From Pempheris klunzingeri (taxonomy: Eukaryota; Chordata; Actinopteri; Acropomatiformes; Pempheridae), in NCBI RefSeq assembly GCF_042242105.1, contig NC_092032.1, positions 17,161,915-17,225,914 of the forward strand: DNA of 64,000 bases, written 5' to 3'. Of the stretch, positions 50,785-62,200 are shown one piece after another. Below the pieces are notes generated by a model, which had not been told where the DNA came from, did no database searches, and saw only the letters and a program-made list of their open reading frames with translations. Within the stretch, counting starts at the first letter, position 1, and each line of letters opens with the position of its first letter. The position numbers and the translations under genes were made by a program.

Positions 50785-53700
50785 CTTGACCGCTTGAGTG
50801 GGAGTTTTGTTTTGTCTGCAGACTTTCAAATATTCTGTCTGTTGTCATCGAGGCCTCCCGTCTGTCATTTGTAGCCCTGAAAACACAAGCAAGCCAACAT
50901 GAGTGTCGTAAATAAAAGTAGGGCTGAAAATCGCTGTAACACTTTTATATATTGCTGAGCAGCAGAAACGTCATAAAGTAGTTGGGGGGAAAAAAGCCAA
51001 TTCCCAGATTGATGTCCTTAAACCTCTTTAAGTTTCTACTTTAAAAGAATGACCCCAATGATTAGTTGCAGTGATTGATTTGACTTTGATCGACTCATCG
51101 ATGCGCACGTTTGGTTGAGCATCGTGTTTGTTTAACATTAGCTGTAAATGGAGCCCCAGACGTTTTTGGTACTTTGTTCCACATGCTTGACTTATTCTAC
51201 TCGTTCTTATTCTACTACTTTGCAGCGATCAAGCAGCATTAGCGTTCATTTGGAGTCCAGTATTTAAACTTCGCCACCTCCTTAGAAAAATATCAGGCTT
51301 TTTTAGCTGATAAACGTTCATTTTTCTTCACCAGCTAGTTGCTACCTAGCGAGCAGGCCATAAAACACCAACAGTGAGCCGAAAGAGGCCAATAAGCCTC
51401 TTAGAGCTGCAGACTTGTGCCCATTCTCTGTGGATCGGTCATTGTTACCCCACTTCCACTTGGTATTAACATGCAATCTATATGTGGAATGACTTCCAGT
51501 TATGGACCTTTTTACCGGTATTTGAAAATCATCCTTGTTGTCTGCCCACAATGTGATCGTATTTCTATGTGCAATACAATGCTGGTGCGCCCCAGGTCAA
51601 GGGAAGTGATGCTACTGTACTGATACTCTATTTATATATCCTCAGGGCGGATTTGTGTTTATATCGGGTTTAAATGGGATCAATAAGTGACACCCTCTTC
51701 CGATAAATGTTACTAAAACAGTAGTAAATGTTTTTTCTGGGGAAAAAGCGGGAAGGTGTTTGTGGGGAGTCAAAATAAACTAGGTTGTGTTCACGGTTGT
51801 AAATGTCATCCAGTCCAACAGTGTGGCTCACTGATGTGTTTTTAATCATCTTTGGACAACAGTGTTAGGCTTTAGATACACAGGCACTTGTTTATAGGAG
51901 CAGTTCATTGTTGATTTGGGTTTTTTCATGGGTTTAGGTGACAATAATAAAAATATCACCAGACCAGAATAACACCAGACTTATCATTTGATATAAAAAA
52001 ACATGAATTACTCGAGTTTTGGTTGATTCTTTTGTAAGAATGAGTGTCATTTTCAGTGACTGTCATATTGCCTGGGTGGGTTGTGTTTGCGTCCCTCCCG
52101 TCAAAGTGCGTCTTCATATCGACAATGAAGTGGTTGGTTTTGTAAAATTATTTCCAGTGTACATCTTTTGCAAGGCTTCTCTTCCTGCCTAGCTTTGCAC
52201 ATGAGAGTTCCTTTCCAGACCCCATTTGGTGTTAACTTCTCATCACTCTTAACTTGCAGCCTTCTTTGCACTCAGCGATTTGCGTTGTGCTCAGAACCAC
52301 AAGCTGCCGTCTTCCTCGGTAGAGTATGTGTTGTTGACTGACATGGGTAAGTGGGTGGGTGGACAGCAGAGTGTTCTGCCACTCGCATGCATCGTAATCG
52401 TGGTGATTTTCAAGACAACTGCTACAAACTATGAATTCAGTGTCCGCGCTTCCTCTAACTGAAGAGCCTTCGACTTCCACTCTGCTTCTGCCACTTCCCC
52501 ACACACATCACAACTGAGAGCAAAAAAAGAAAATGCTATTTATGCCACGTCGCTGTCTCGTCTGCAGCTAATCTCTCTAGTTATCTCAAGCCAGGATCAT
52601 ATCCTCCCCATCTGAGCACCAGGCCAACTTGGACTGCAGTCATGTGCTTTGTCTGCTTAATATTGATGTGTAATGGAAGCCCTCCTCTTTTCCCATGATA
52701 TAAACTCTCAGCGACACCCTGACCTTCCACTTTAACACAACTACTTTCTTAAGAGATGTGGTCTTGTGGTTGTTTCTGGCCACTTGCCTGTTGGGGCAAT
52801 AGTGTGTAAAGAACTTTTTGTGTATGTGATACTTTATGTATGTGTGTGCATGTATTTGTGTGAAGGAGAGATCAGTTTGGGGAGGAAGCCAGTGTGTCTG
52901 AGTCATAGCTACCCCATTATGCTGTTGTTCCCATGGTTACCACACCACTGAAACTCCCCCACCCCACCAACCCCTTTAGCTGCCCACACAGTTTAGACAA
53001 GGATCAGGCCTCAGTGGATAATGTATGTGTGTATGTGAGTGTGTGCAGCAACAGTTAGGGTTAAGAAAGCTATATTTGACACAGTGTTATCAGCTGCTTG
53101 AGTGACGAGGTGTTAATGTGTGTGATGTTTAGAGAAAATTAACTAATCAGTATATATTACCAGACAGTGAGACATTTTCCAACTCTAATTATGTTTGTAT
53201 CATATCATAGTGATCATCAGTTTTCTTTCTTCTTTGATTTTCTTTTTTAAACAGACATCGTGTTTCACATGATCAGTTATTTCCATTTGCATCTACTTTG
53301 CCATTTATTTGATCTGTGTTAAGCCCTTCCTGCTTTCTTGGTAGACTTGACATGACAGACTACACTACTCTTATATCGTATCATTTAATCTATCCGCCTC
53401 TTAAGAATGACACTTTTACCAGAGATTACATTTTTTTTCAGCCACATTTACAACTTATATTGAAAGATAAATGTTTTTATGACATGACAACACTATGGTT
53501 AAAGTTTGGTGATGTTTAGGCACAAAAATGAACAGAACAGACTCAACTTTATCACTACAGGCCAGAGTAAACTGTATTTTCATGTAAAACTACATTGTTG
53601 TTGTAGGACTGTGGGTGTTTATATGTATGTGTGTATATCCCTCTTTCAGTTTTGAGTCAATGAATAAAACCTCAAACATCAAGACAGTGAATATAGAACA

Positions 53701-53957
53701 ATGTGACACCTTTGCAGTGTTTGGCCTTTTATTCTGGCTTATTGTTAACAACTTACTTTGTCTTTCTCATTGTCTGTGTCTCTCGCCCTCTGCCTCCAGT
53801 GGAGGCTGTGGTGGAGTTCGACTATGAGGCTCAGCAGGATGATGAGTTGAGCCTGACGGTGGGCGACATCATCGTGAACATACGGCGGGACGATGGAGGA
53901 TGGTGGGAGGGCGAGCTGGGCGGACGCAGGGGCTTGTTCCCGGATAACTTCGTCAGG
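48509..53957 (+). CDS. sh3kbp1: SH3-domain kinase-binding protein 1 (CIN85), first two coding exons
   Basis: Adaptor linking Cbl and endophilins in receptor endocytosis. Coding exon 1 holds only ATGG (48,509-48,512) before a GTGAGA donor. Exon 2 is 53,800-53,957, after TGCCTCCAG and before GTGAGT. Joined, they give [13 protein letters not shown] then [35 protein letters not shown]: 53 residues forming SH3-A. The ALYDY-like FDYEA, the WW pair and the FPDNFV end are intact. CD2AP begins MVDYIVEYDY, so CIN85 is the better match. The one-codon first exon matches the mammalian gene layout. Further SH3 exons, proline-rich region and coiled coil lie beyond the window. GC-rich sequence at 48,270-48,500 is likely 5' UTR. 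Confidence 0.88.
48513..53799 (+). other. sh3kbp1 intron 1
   Basis: A 5.3-kb intron. The first 200 bases are GC-rich (promoter-proximal). A (GT)n run lies near 50,755-50,782. No other exon is recognised. Confidence 0.7.
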
Positions 53958-56900
53958 GTGAGTAATCACAGTCAACCTACCCCCCTCTGCGCCCCGACTC
54001 CTGCCCCCCCCCCCCTCAACACTTCCTTTTCTGTCTTTCTTCGCTCATTCTCACTCTCTTACGTGCTTCACAAACCCACATAAATAGCAGCAGAGTAAAC
54101 ATCCAGTTTCCAGCGTCACTTCAGTGTGGTTTACTTTTGATGTTCATGTGCTTCCACCTTTTGCAAAGTGAGGTGAGGGTTTAGGTTTAAAAGTAGGATT
54201 ACGTGGAGATTAAGAGATAAGGTTTCGTTAGGGTTGAGTTTGTGGTCAGACCTTAGATTAAGGTTAAGATTGGGTTAGTTTAAAGGCAGATGCTGCCACA
54301 GACTGAGTGAGTCTGCAGGTATGAACAGATTAAGCCAGTTTTTAGTTTTTTTTTCTTCTGTTATTGCCTCCTTTGGAAACCAATATTATTTTATATCTTC
54401 CTTACATCTAAATGTATTGCATTTGAAACCAGTGACAGCATTGTGAAATATTTATCACATGCAGCACACAAAGTATGTTGTTTATATCCAAATATAACAT
54501 ATTAGTGGCAAGAAAAATAACAGAAAAAGTCTGTTAGCTTTTCTGTTAATGCTTGTGGAAACATGTTTGTCCAAAATCACCCGTATTGATTCTACTGGGT
54601 TGTAGATTTTCTTCAGAAAGATGGAAGTTTTAAGTCTCACTGCAGTTAACAAATGCTGATAAAGCCTGAAAAAAAGAGCAAGGTTAGAACAAAGTTTGTA
54701 CCAACGGTAGTCTGACCTGATCTAAATGTAAAAGTATTTATACTTGTCTTGAAACGTCAGAAAAATGTGAGGAAGGGGGATCAGATGCTATTTGACTGTC
54801 TGATAAGCACTTCTGATTAAGTTTACTGATGCCTCAAGACTCCTACAGTACATTCAGAGGCCCTGTTGGTCTAGTTCTAGCTGGCAGTGGTCTAGCAACA
54901 CAGAAATTGAGCTAAAAATGTTTGATGGGCTTGCGAAATTAGTGCATCTCATGATTTCCTCTTTCTCTCGCCTCCAACTTTACTTTTCTGGTTTTCATAT
55001 ATCATGGTGAATATTGTGTGAATCTGTTTTTAAAACTGTGACTGCTCCACCCGTCCACCCACAGCGGACACTGTGATCGCTGGGGTAAACATGGGGATTT
55101 TCTATGAAACAAAGAAAGCTGCATTCATTAAGAACTAAAATGATTAGCAACAAGTTGGATAATCAATTCAAGTGGTTATTTAAGCAAAACTTCCAACGAA
55201 ATCAGCCTCTCAATGTGAATATTTATTGCTCTTAGGATAGAGAACTGACCATCTTTGGGTTTTGGACTACTGATCGGACAAAAGAAGACATTTGAAGATG
55301 TCACACAGGTTCTGAGAACATGGACAATCTGTACCATTTTCACCAATTCATTTTATAGACTTTGTTACAGACAGCTCTAGTTCACATCCTTTCTGTCAGA
55401 GGGTGATAGATGAAAGCATCTAGTAGGACAGATCTGATGATTCAACTTCAAGGGCCATTGTTTTTTCAGTCCAGTCTGCTGGTGGCTCAAAGTGAATCAG
55501 ACGTGTTGGTGTGAGTAAAGGTTCGAGAATGAGCAAAGGCAGTCAAAGCCTCTGATATGCATAGTAAAACAGTCTGTTTGCGGTGATGAGAAGAGGGAAG
55601 TATTTTGTTCACTGTACCGTGAGGGGAAGTAGAAAAATTCCACAAGTCAAGGGCGACAGAGTGCTGTTCACATTTTGACAGCGCTGAAGAAGTCAGGTGG
55701 TCGACTGTGCAGCCAGGCTTTATTTGTGCTGACTGAATGTCACAGCTCTCATTCACTGTCAGGGAGCCGGACAATGGGCCTGTGAAGGCTCATGTACAGT
55801 GTTTGCGTGGGTGTGTGTGTGTGTGTGTGCGTGAGAGAGAGAGAGAGAGAGAGACGGAGGGAGGCTGTGAGTAATGCAGTAATTCCAGACTGGTCTGTCA
55901 CAAGACTGCAGTTATGGGAATCAGTGACATTAAGCTTTGCAATGCTGGTGTGTGTGAGTGTGGGATGTGGACAGGTTCAAATGGGGGCAGGAAGTGAGGG
56001 TATGCAAGCAGCCTCCATCATGACTGACAACCTACGACTGAGATTATCCTGGTTAAAAGTCACTGAATTCACTTTTTCAGTAAGAAAGGCCTGTTTGTAT
56101 CCACTCAGAGTTGCGATTTGCGAAGGGTCGGCTCAGGTTAAGGAGCTGCTAATTCTGGACTTTGTCAGTCTTGTTAGGCGGTTAATTGATCAAATCAACC
56201 AATGATACAGAGATCATGAGACTGTAGGCTACCAGTGCCTGCTGTGTTTGTCAAAGTCTGGAGCAGTTATTTGCTATTCAACAAATGATGATGATTCAAA
56301 CAACCAAATAGCTCACAGCGGAAATGAAGACATAAACCATATCTTTTAAAAGATGCTGATAATCATCTTCTGTCAACTGTTTCTCATGAACAGGGAACTC
56401 CAGTATCGCTGTCAAGTACAATACAAGTACTTTAAAAGACTAATGATGATATTAGGACACAAACGACAATTATTGTCACATTTGATTGACCTGCTGAATA
56501 ATTCCTCAGTTCTTCAGTTAAGTGATTCGTCTGTGTCTGAAAACAGTCTGGGAAGAAGCGCTGTAATGATCTGACTCCTGTGGATTAGACAGGCAGGTGT
56601 TACAAATCTGAGTCCCTCGCTCTGATTTGACATAAAATGCTTAACATCGCTCTTCATGGTGCAGAAGAGCAGCTGGATTTGCTGTTGTCACTGCGGATGT
56701 CTGACAGTACAGCATGGTAAAGTCTACATTCCTTTTTATTTACCAGTGTATCTTATTGAATTAAACTTTAGCAAATAAACATATTTTATTTAAAAGGCAC
56801 ACATTATGCAAAAATGCACGTCTTAATGTTTTAAGAGTTAACTTAATGTTTAAAAAATCTTTTTTTTCTGTCAGTCTGAGCAGTGTTGCACAATGCAATG

Positions 56901-57390
56901 TAAGAAAAAGGGGGGAAAACATATTTTGCGTCATTGTTCCTGTGCATTTCACAAGGTTTTTTCAAGCATATCCTCTGTTTCCCCATTCCTTCTCCCTACG
57001 TCTGAGTAACGGCCACAAAGGCTGCAGCTCATTGTTTATCATTATCTGTGGCTGGGAGGAAAGGTCAGAGGTCTGGTGATAGGGGATGCACAAAGCAATG
57101 TTTAGCACTAAGGCATTGCAGTGTAAAGCACATACTTTCTGTCAGGCCTTTTCACATTATACAGACAAACACACAAGCAACAGTGCAGTGTACATTATGC
57201 AGGTGTTTCCTGTTCAGATATGATGAATCATGTTGTCTTCCTCTCCTCTTTTCAGCTGGGTTTCCTTTAACTCTGCGTTACCTCCATATCCCCACAGGAG
57301 GAATTGCAGTAGAGCATGAATGCGGTCCAAGTAGTAACAAAGGCCTCCAAGAACAGTAGAGTTAGCTTTGTCTTTGATTTCTCCTGCAAA
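53958..57390 (+). other. sh3kbp1 intron 2, left of the retroelement
   Basis: AT-rich non-coding DNA. There is a GT/GA microsatellite at about 55,809-55,854. I looked for the next sh3kbp1 exon (expected to start EIKK-like after NFVR) and did not find it. Confidence 0.6.
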
Positions 57391-57394
57391 ACCT

Positions 57395-58946
57395 TGTTGG
57401 GCTTCACTATACAGTGAATGACACATAGTGAAACCGCATGTTTCTTTGTCTGTAAAACTATTGGGCTCCTTTCCCCAATGCCCCCCAGTTTCACAGATAG
57501 GTGTGAAATCACCCCCGCGCCCAGCTCCACTGTCACCATTGGCCGGAGGGGACACATGATTTTACGACCGCAGGCCCACAAAACCAGTTCACCCCCACTG
57601 AACTCTCTCTCTTTCTCATCGTCTCTCCTGAAGTGGAGAGACCAGGTCTTTCCTGCTCCCTCTCCTCCTGCAGAGGAGAGACCAGCTCTCCTGATCTTTC
57701 CTGAAGAGGAGAGACCAGCTCAACTCAGCTGAGCTCTGCCTCAGTGTGGTCTGTCCAGAGCAGCCACCTCCTTCATGGTAGCGACACAAGGTCCTGCCTG
57801 AAGTAAGCAGATCAGCGCCAGCAGGCACGACCCAGAGTCTGCCAGCTGATAACCAGAACCAACAACAGGAGCACACCAGCAAGTTAGCACAGAGCTGCTA
57901 ACTAACAGGAACAAAGGAGCGACCGGATTCCTCCAGCCTGCAACCACACAGCACGGACACGAACCACACCTTTCCTCCAGCAACAAGCTGAGAAAGCAGC
58001 ACCCTCAAGGACACTCCGTCTCCCCTTTTAAGGACTGGTAACAAACTCTAACTGGGCATAATTAGCATAGCATTACTGCATACATGGTTTACCCTTGTTA
58101 ATGTATTGACTTGCTTTAATGTTCATTGAGTTTGATTATTGTGATGTGTTGTAGATTACTGTGCATCCATTAAGTTTAGTGATGTTAGCCTACAAACTAA
58201 CCATCCTGTCTTAACCTGCACCTTTATCTCTCTCACACACACAGTCTGGCAACAGGCCACTGAGGGACAAGGCTAAGCTAACAGCACTTAGCTTTCCTTT
58301 GTCTGCCTCTGACCCACACCCCAGGGGGTCTGGCCATCACCATTTGGTCTCTCTCCCCCACCTTTGTGGGACCCATCTCACATTCCTCAGCCTTATCACA
58401 CACACACACACACACACACACACTCTTACACTCATATTATTCTAGTTTAGTCATAGAGATTTAGTTAGATTGTTTGATTGATTTTGTTTCTGCAACAGCA
58501 GATGTCTTTAACACCTACTCTGCTCCAGCCGTACTTACAACCGAAGTACAAGTCCTTAATGCATAACAAATGATGTCCCTGAATTTTGCTCTGTTTTAAT
58601 AAATGTTTTAATACTTGCTGTCTCCGTTAATGTTGTACAATTGTGGACACTGCCAACCTCTACACTGTCAAGAACTCCAAAAATCCTTCAGCTAGCTATC
58701 AATGTGGTAATTTTGGTAGTAATTATTAAATTAATTATAAAACATAATTCCAAATTGATAGTTTAGTATTTTTATGAGACTAAATCAATTAAAACGGCTG
58801 TCTTTTCCTCGTTTTTCGAGGTGGTGCCCCAATCGAGGTGGACTTTAATCAAAGTTCATTTATTTTAATAATTATTAATTATCTTTGATAATCATTAATT
58901 ATTTCTGATAGCCAAATTGAACATTACCACTTGTTAAAGCACAACA
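57395..58946 (+). repeat. 5' LTR
   Basis: Starts TGTTGGGCTT and ends GCACAACA (TG...CA). It carries a poly(A) signal AATAAA at about 58,599, a (CA)n tract, and three imperfect repeats of 'gaggagagaccagctc' at about 57,628-57,722. Short open frames inside (up to 104 codons) recur identically in the other LTR and show no protein similarity. Confidence 0.95.
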
Positions 58947-58948
58947 AA

Positions 58949-58966
58949 TGGTGTCCCGTGTGAGGC
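58949..58966 (+). other. Primer-binding site
   Basis: TGGTGTCCCGTGTGAGGC begins two bases after the 5' LTR and starts with the TGG complementary to a tRNA CCA end. I cannot assign the tRNA with confidence. Confidence 0.65.
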
Positions 58967-59402
58967 AGAGTACTGTTGGCAATTGTTCATATTTGTACAA
59001 TATTAATTTTCAGCAAAATTTTGGTCAAAACCAAAATTTTTGAAAAACTTTAAAACGAGCAAAATTATTTTTTTAACCACTAGTCAGTCACAGAAGTACT
59101 TCCAGCTGTACTTTCAAGTGCATTGTGGTGAAAATCAATCTAACTAAATTAAGCTAAAAGCAATTTGAAGAGTTAGTGTAGTGTACTGTGAATTAAGGCT
59201 AAAGCTAATGCTAATACTGGTGCCTATGTTTGAAAGCAAACATTGAAAGCCCCATAGTGTTACATTTAGAGCTTGCTACTGCTGCTAACCCTTCAGGTAA
59301 ACCTATCCTGTAGGAAGATTTTTGGTTCTGCATTTGAATGTCACACATTCAATGCAATCTGTCCATTTGCTGTTAACTTAAGTGCTTCCTGTTTGTTAAG
59401 AC

Positions 59403-59615
59403 ACAGCGTGCCACCGGCCCTGTGAACTTAGAGCTTGAACCTGGCTGTTACTGCCGTGCATTTCAGCCTGATTAAGAAATAGAGCCTGAGAGAGAGCCAC
59501 AGCGTGCTATCAGCCCTGTGAAGTTAGTACCTAGCTGCAACTGCCACGTGTTCCAGCTTGAGTAACTTAAAGAGACATTCCTAACTGTTACTGCCGTGCA
59601 TTTCAGCTAGAGAGT
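59403..59615 (+). repeat. Degenerate tandem repeats in retroelement leader
   Basis: 'cacagcgtgccaccggccct' recurs as 'cacagcgtgctatcagccct' 96 bp later, and 'ctgttactgccgtgcatttc' appears at about 59,442 and 59,587 with a diverged copy between. They sit in the untranslated leader, where packaging signals are expected; that function is inference. Confidence 0.7.
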
Positions 59616-59620
59616 CAAAA

Positions 59621-59851
59621 TTTTGGTGAGTAAACTTTTTTTGTGTAAATCTACATTTACCTTAATTGGCCGTAGTTTGCTATCCCCACCAGTTCCACTA
59701 GATAGTGTATAACTACCTTCTAGTGTAGGCCACCACAGTGTTAGGCTAGTAGTATTCCCCAAGCTACACTTCAAGGTGTCTGCCACCGCAACACCACAGC
59801 CAACCACTTGAAATTTCGCATTTTAACTTGTTTTACCTCACCCCTTTTCAG
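59621..59851 (+). other. Possible intron in retroelement leader
   Basis: A donor-like TTTTG|GTGAGTAAAC (59,621) and an acceptor-like run CCTCACCCCTTTTCAG (ending 59,851) bracket about 230 bases directly upstream of the second gag ATG at 59,858. Splicing would remove the ATG at 59,828 and leave a short leader before ATGGAG. Confidence 0.4.
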
Positions 59852-59857
59852 GCAACA

Positions 59858-61654
59858 ATGGAGAACCCCTGTGTAGAACAGTTTATTTCTTCCCTAGCAC
59901 AGAGCCTAAAGCCCGGCTACCCCGAATTCATTAACAAATTGAATTTCAGTAAGTGTACAGAAGAGATAGACTCCCTACTCAACGACAGGTGTGATGCACA
60001 GACTGCATCCAAGGGCTCCTTGTTAAAATGCTTGCTTTTGACTTTTCACAGGCAAACCAGCCTCGCCCTTCAGAGTAGAGCAGCCATAGAGAAGGAGGTA
60101 GAAATCCTGAGAGCGCAAAATGCTAGCCTCTTCCATGAGGTTCAGATGGCTAATAAGAAAGCCCTGCGCTACTTAGAAGACCTGCACACAGCAGAGTTAG
60201 ATCTCTGTTCACAGAAAGAAGAAATGTATAGACTGAAGTCAGAACATTTGGCCCGACCAGAGTCGATCAGCCAGTGTGATTCCGGTTACTCCGATTCACA
60301 CTCTTCTACCAGTGACAGGTTCAGTTTTTCCCCAAACAGAGGACATGAATTATTCCCACCTGAACACAAGTTCTTGGGAATGAAGTCAGCCCCTCAGCCT
60401 CCGCTGAGAGACCGAGCTCAAAGCCACCTGACTTCCCATTCCTCTGAAACAGACATAGAGGAGTTGTCTAGCATATCTTCTAGAAGATATTCCGTCCCAA
60501 GTCCCTCATTCACATCACTGCACGACACATTTCTCCATGCTTGTCCCTCCAAAGATGGGACTAGAACAGTCCAGGACTGCTCAGCCTCCTCTCTGCATCA
60601 CCGTCAGAGTGGCCGCTGTTCAGCCCCTGTTCTTCCACCACAGAGAAGTGTAGGGCATGATTTACATATCAATGACACTAGCTTAGTCTCGCCTTCACAG
60701 AGTCCCCGCCTTGAAGAGCTTGAGCTTCTAGCTAGAAGCATTGACAGGTTTGATCCAGACAACTGTGATCACCAAGTTGAGGACTATTTCAGGGAGCTAG
60801 ACTACAACTTAATTGACTTACCCCATGCAACTGAAAGGGAGAAAGTTAGACTTGTGTGGAAAACCAGCTCTAAAGCAGCCCACAAGTTTATACAGTCACG
60901 ACCTCCCAGTGTCAGAAATGAGTATAAATTGCTACGTCAAGCACTGACAGAAGAATTTTCCTGTGCCACTGACGACACCACAGCAATAGTTGCGGCCCTA
61001 CAAATTAAGCATGCCCGTCGTGAGCATCCAAAAGAGTACTACAAACGTTTGAGACAGGCATATTTCCAGGGAAAGAATGCACCAGGCTTAGAAGAAAGCT
61101 CCACCTTCAAGGCCTTATTCTTGAGGAACCTCCACCCATGTGTGCGCACTCACGTTGTACTCAGGACACAAGAAGGTGACCCCTCATTGCAGGAGATCCG
61201 GAAGATGACACAGGTAGTCTGGGAAACTATTGTCTCTTCCAAAGCAAGGGGGGGGACAAGTGAGCCACCCAGCTCACACACCAAGGTGTTAAACAGGTCA
61301 GCTGCCCCAAAAGTTCACCCTCACAACAGACGGAAGGGGGGTGACAAAAGACCACATAGGGACACTGAGCGTAACCACCAGGTCCGTCCACTGCCCAGGG
61401 ATAGACATTCCAAGCATAGGAGCAGGAGACTGCCATATGCAGAAATCCAGGCAAGGAACAATGACCAGGTAGCGTACGGGTCAGATGATGACTACAGCAT
61501 CTCTGACTGCAGCTCAGAACATGGCCATAATCTACCCGACACTGACAGTGACTCTGAATGTCTCTCTCCCTCTGGCTACCAGGAGCGTTACAGCCCTGGG
61601 CCAAGAAAGAATAAGAGCTCTAGAGCTCACTCCTTTTGGTCATGGCAGCACTGA
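59858..61654 (+). CDS. Gag-like protein of LTR retroelement
   Basis: A single open frame of 608 codons from the first ATG (59,828), or 598 from the second at 59,858, preferred because it follows a splice-acceptor-like site and has an A at -3 and G at +4. Approximate layout counted from 59,828: heptad-rich N-terminal region (85-140), Ser-rich linker (150-260), capsid-like helical region (290-470; RFDPDNCDHQVEDYF, then EYKLLRQALTEEF), strongly basic segment (495-535) and an acidic Ser/Asp tail (548-578). No CCHC zinc knuckle is visible; the basic stretch may bind RNA instead. It is intact, with no stops. Similarity to Gypsy/retroviral gag is inferred from layout and motif spacing. It could also be called a novel gag-family ORF. 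Confidence 0.75.
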   Translation: MENPCVEQFISSLAQSLKPGYPEFINKLNFSKCTEEIDSLLNDRCDAQTASKGSLLKCLLLTFHRQTSLALQSRAAIEKEVEILRAQNASLFHEVQMANKKALRYLEDLHTAELDLCSQKEEMYRLKSEHLARPESISQCDSGYSDSHSSTSDRFSFSPNRGHELFPPEHKFLGMKSAPQPPLRDRAQSHLTSHSSETDIEELSSISSRRYSVPSPSFTSLHDTFLHACPSKDGTRTVQDCSASSLHHRQSGRCSAPVLPPQRSVGHDLHINDTSLVSPSQSPRLEELELLARSIDRFDPDNCDHQVEDYFRELDYNLIDLPHATEREKVRLVWKTSSKAAHKFIQSRPPSVRNEYKLLRQALTEEFSCATDDTTAIVAALQIKHARREHPKEYYKRLRQAYFQGKNAPGLEESSTFKALFLRNLHPCVRTHVVLRTQEGDPSLQEIRKMTQVVWETIVSSKARGGTSEPPSSHTKVLNRSAAPKVHPHNRRKGGDKRPHRDTERNHQVRPLPRDRHSKHRSRRLPYAEIQARNNDQVAYGSDDDYSISDCSSEHGHNLPDTDSDSECLSPSGYQERYSPGPRKNKSSRAHSFWSWQH

Positions 61655-62189
61655 CCAGATGACAGACACCCAATCTACCTCACCTTCACTACAGTTATTT
61701 AGGCAAATTTGAATTTGTTAGCAACAGCAGCAAACTCATTTGAGCACTCAGTAATAAACAAACATTACTGAAAGCCTAAATTCTGATTGGATTCAACACC
61801 ACTGCTCAACTTCCAAGTACACTTGGACCAACTTCATATTTTGTCAGTAAAATCATACAAAACACACGTAGGACACACTGTTATGACTTTGTCATTTTAG
61901 GTGCCTCTATCTCTGCTACATAACACTGACATTTCCTGTTCCCACTAACCCTCACTAACAACTGAGAAACACAGGTTATTAGGATGCAGTATGTCATTGT
62001 TGTGTATGAAGAACTGTTTTGTAATGTATGTCTGTTCTAGCTTAGCCAAGATAGATTCAGCATATGCCCAGTTGGATAACAAACTGCCCAGTAGTTACCA
62101 ACTTGTTTCACCTGGACTGACAAAAATGAACAATGGCCGAAACATGCACAATTATCCCATCAGCATCCCACATCAGGTGACATCCTGAT
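61655..62189 (+). other. Retroelement region between gag and PPT
   Basis: There is no polymerase or envelope motif in any frame. Only a 65-codon frame (61,991-62,188) is open, with no recognised similarity. This is where pol would have been lost. Confidence 0.6.
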
Positions 62190-62200
62190 GGCAGGGGGGA
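62190..62200 (+). other. Polypurine tract
   Basis: GGCAGGGGGGA immediately precedes the 3' LTR, the expected site of plus-strand priming. Confidence 0.8.

Noticed and set aside
57418..57986. LTR-internal frames of 104, 88 and 81 codons
   Set aside because: Repeated unchanged in both LTRs, no protein similarity; open by chance because the LTRs are the same sequence.
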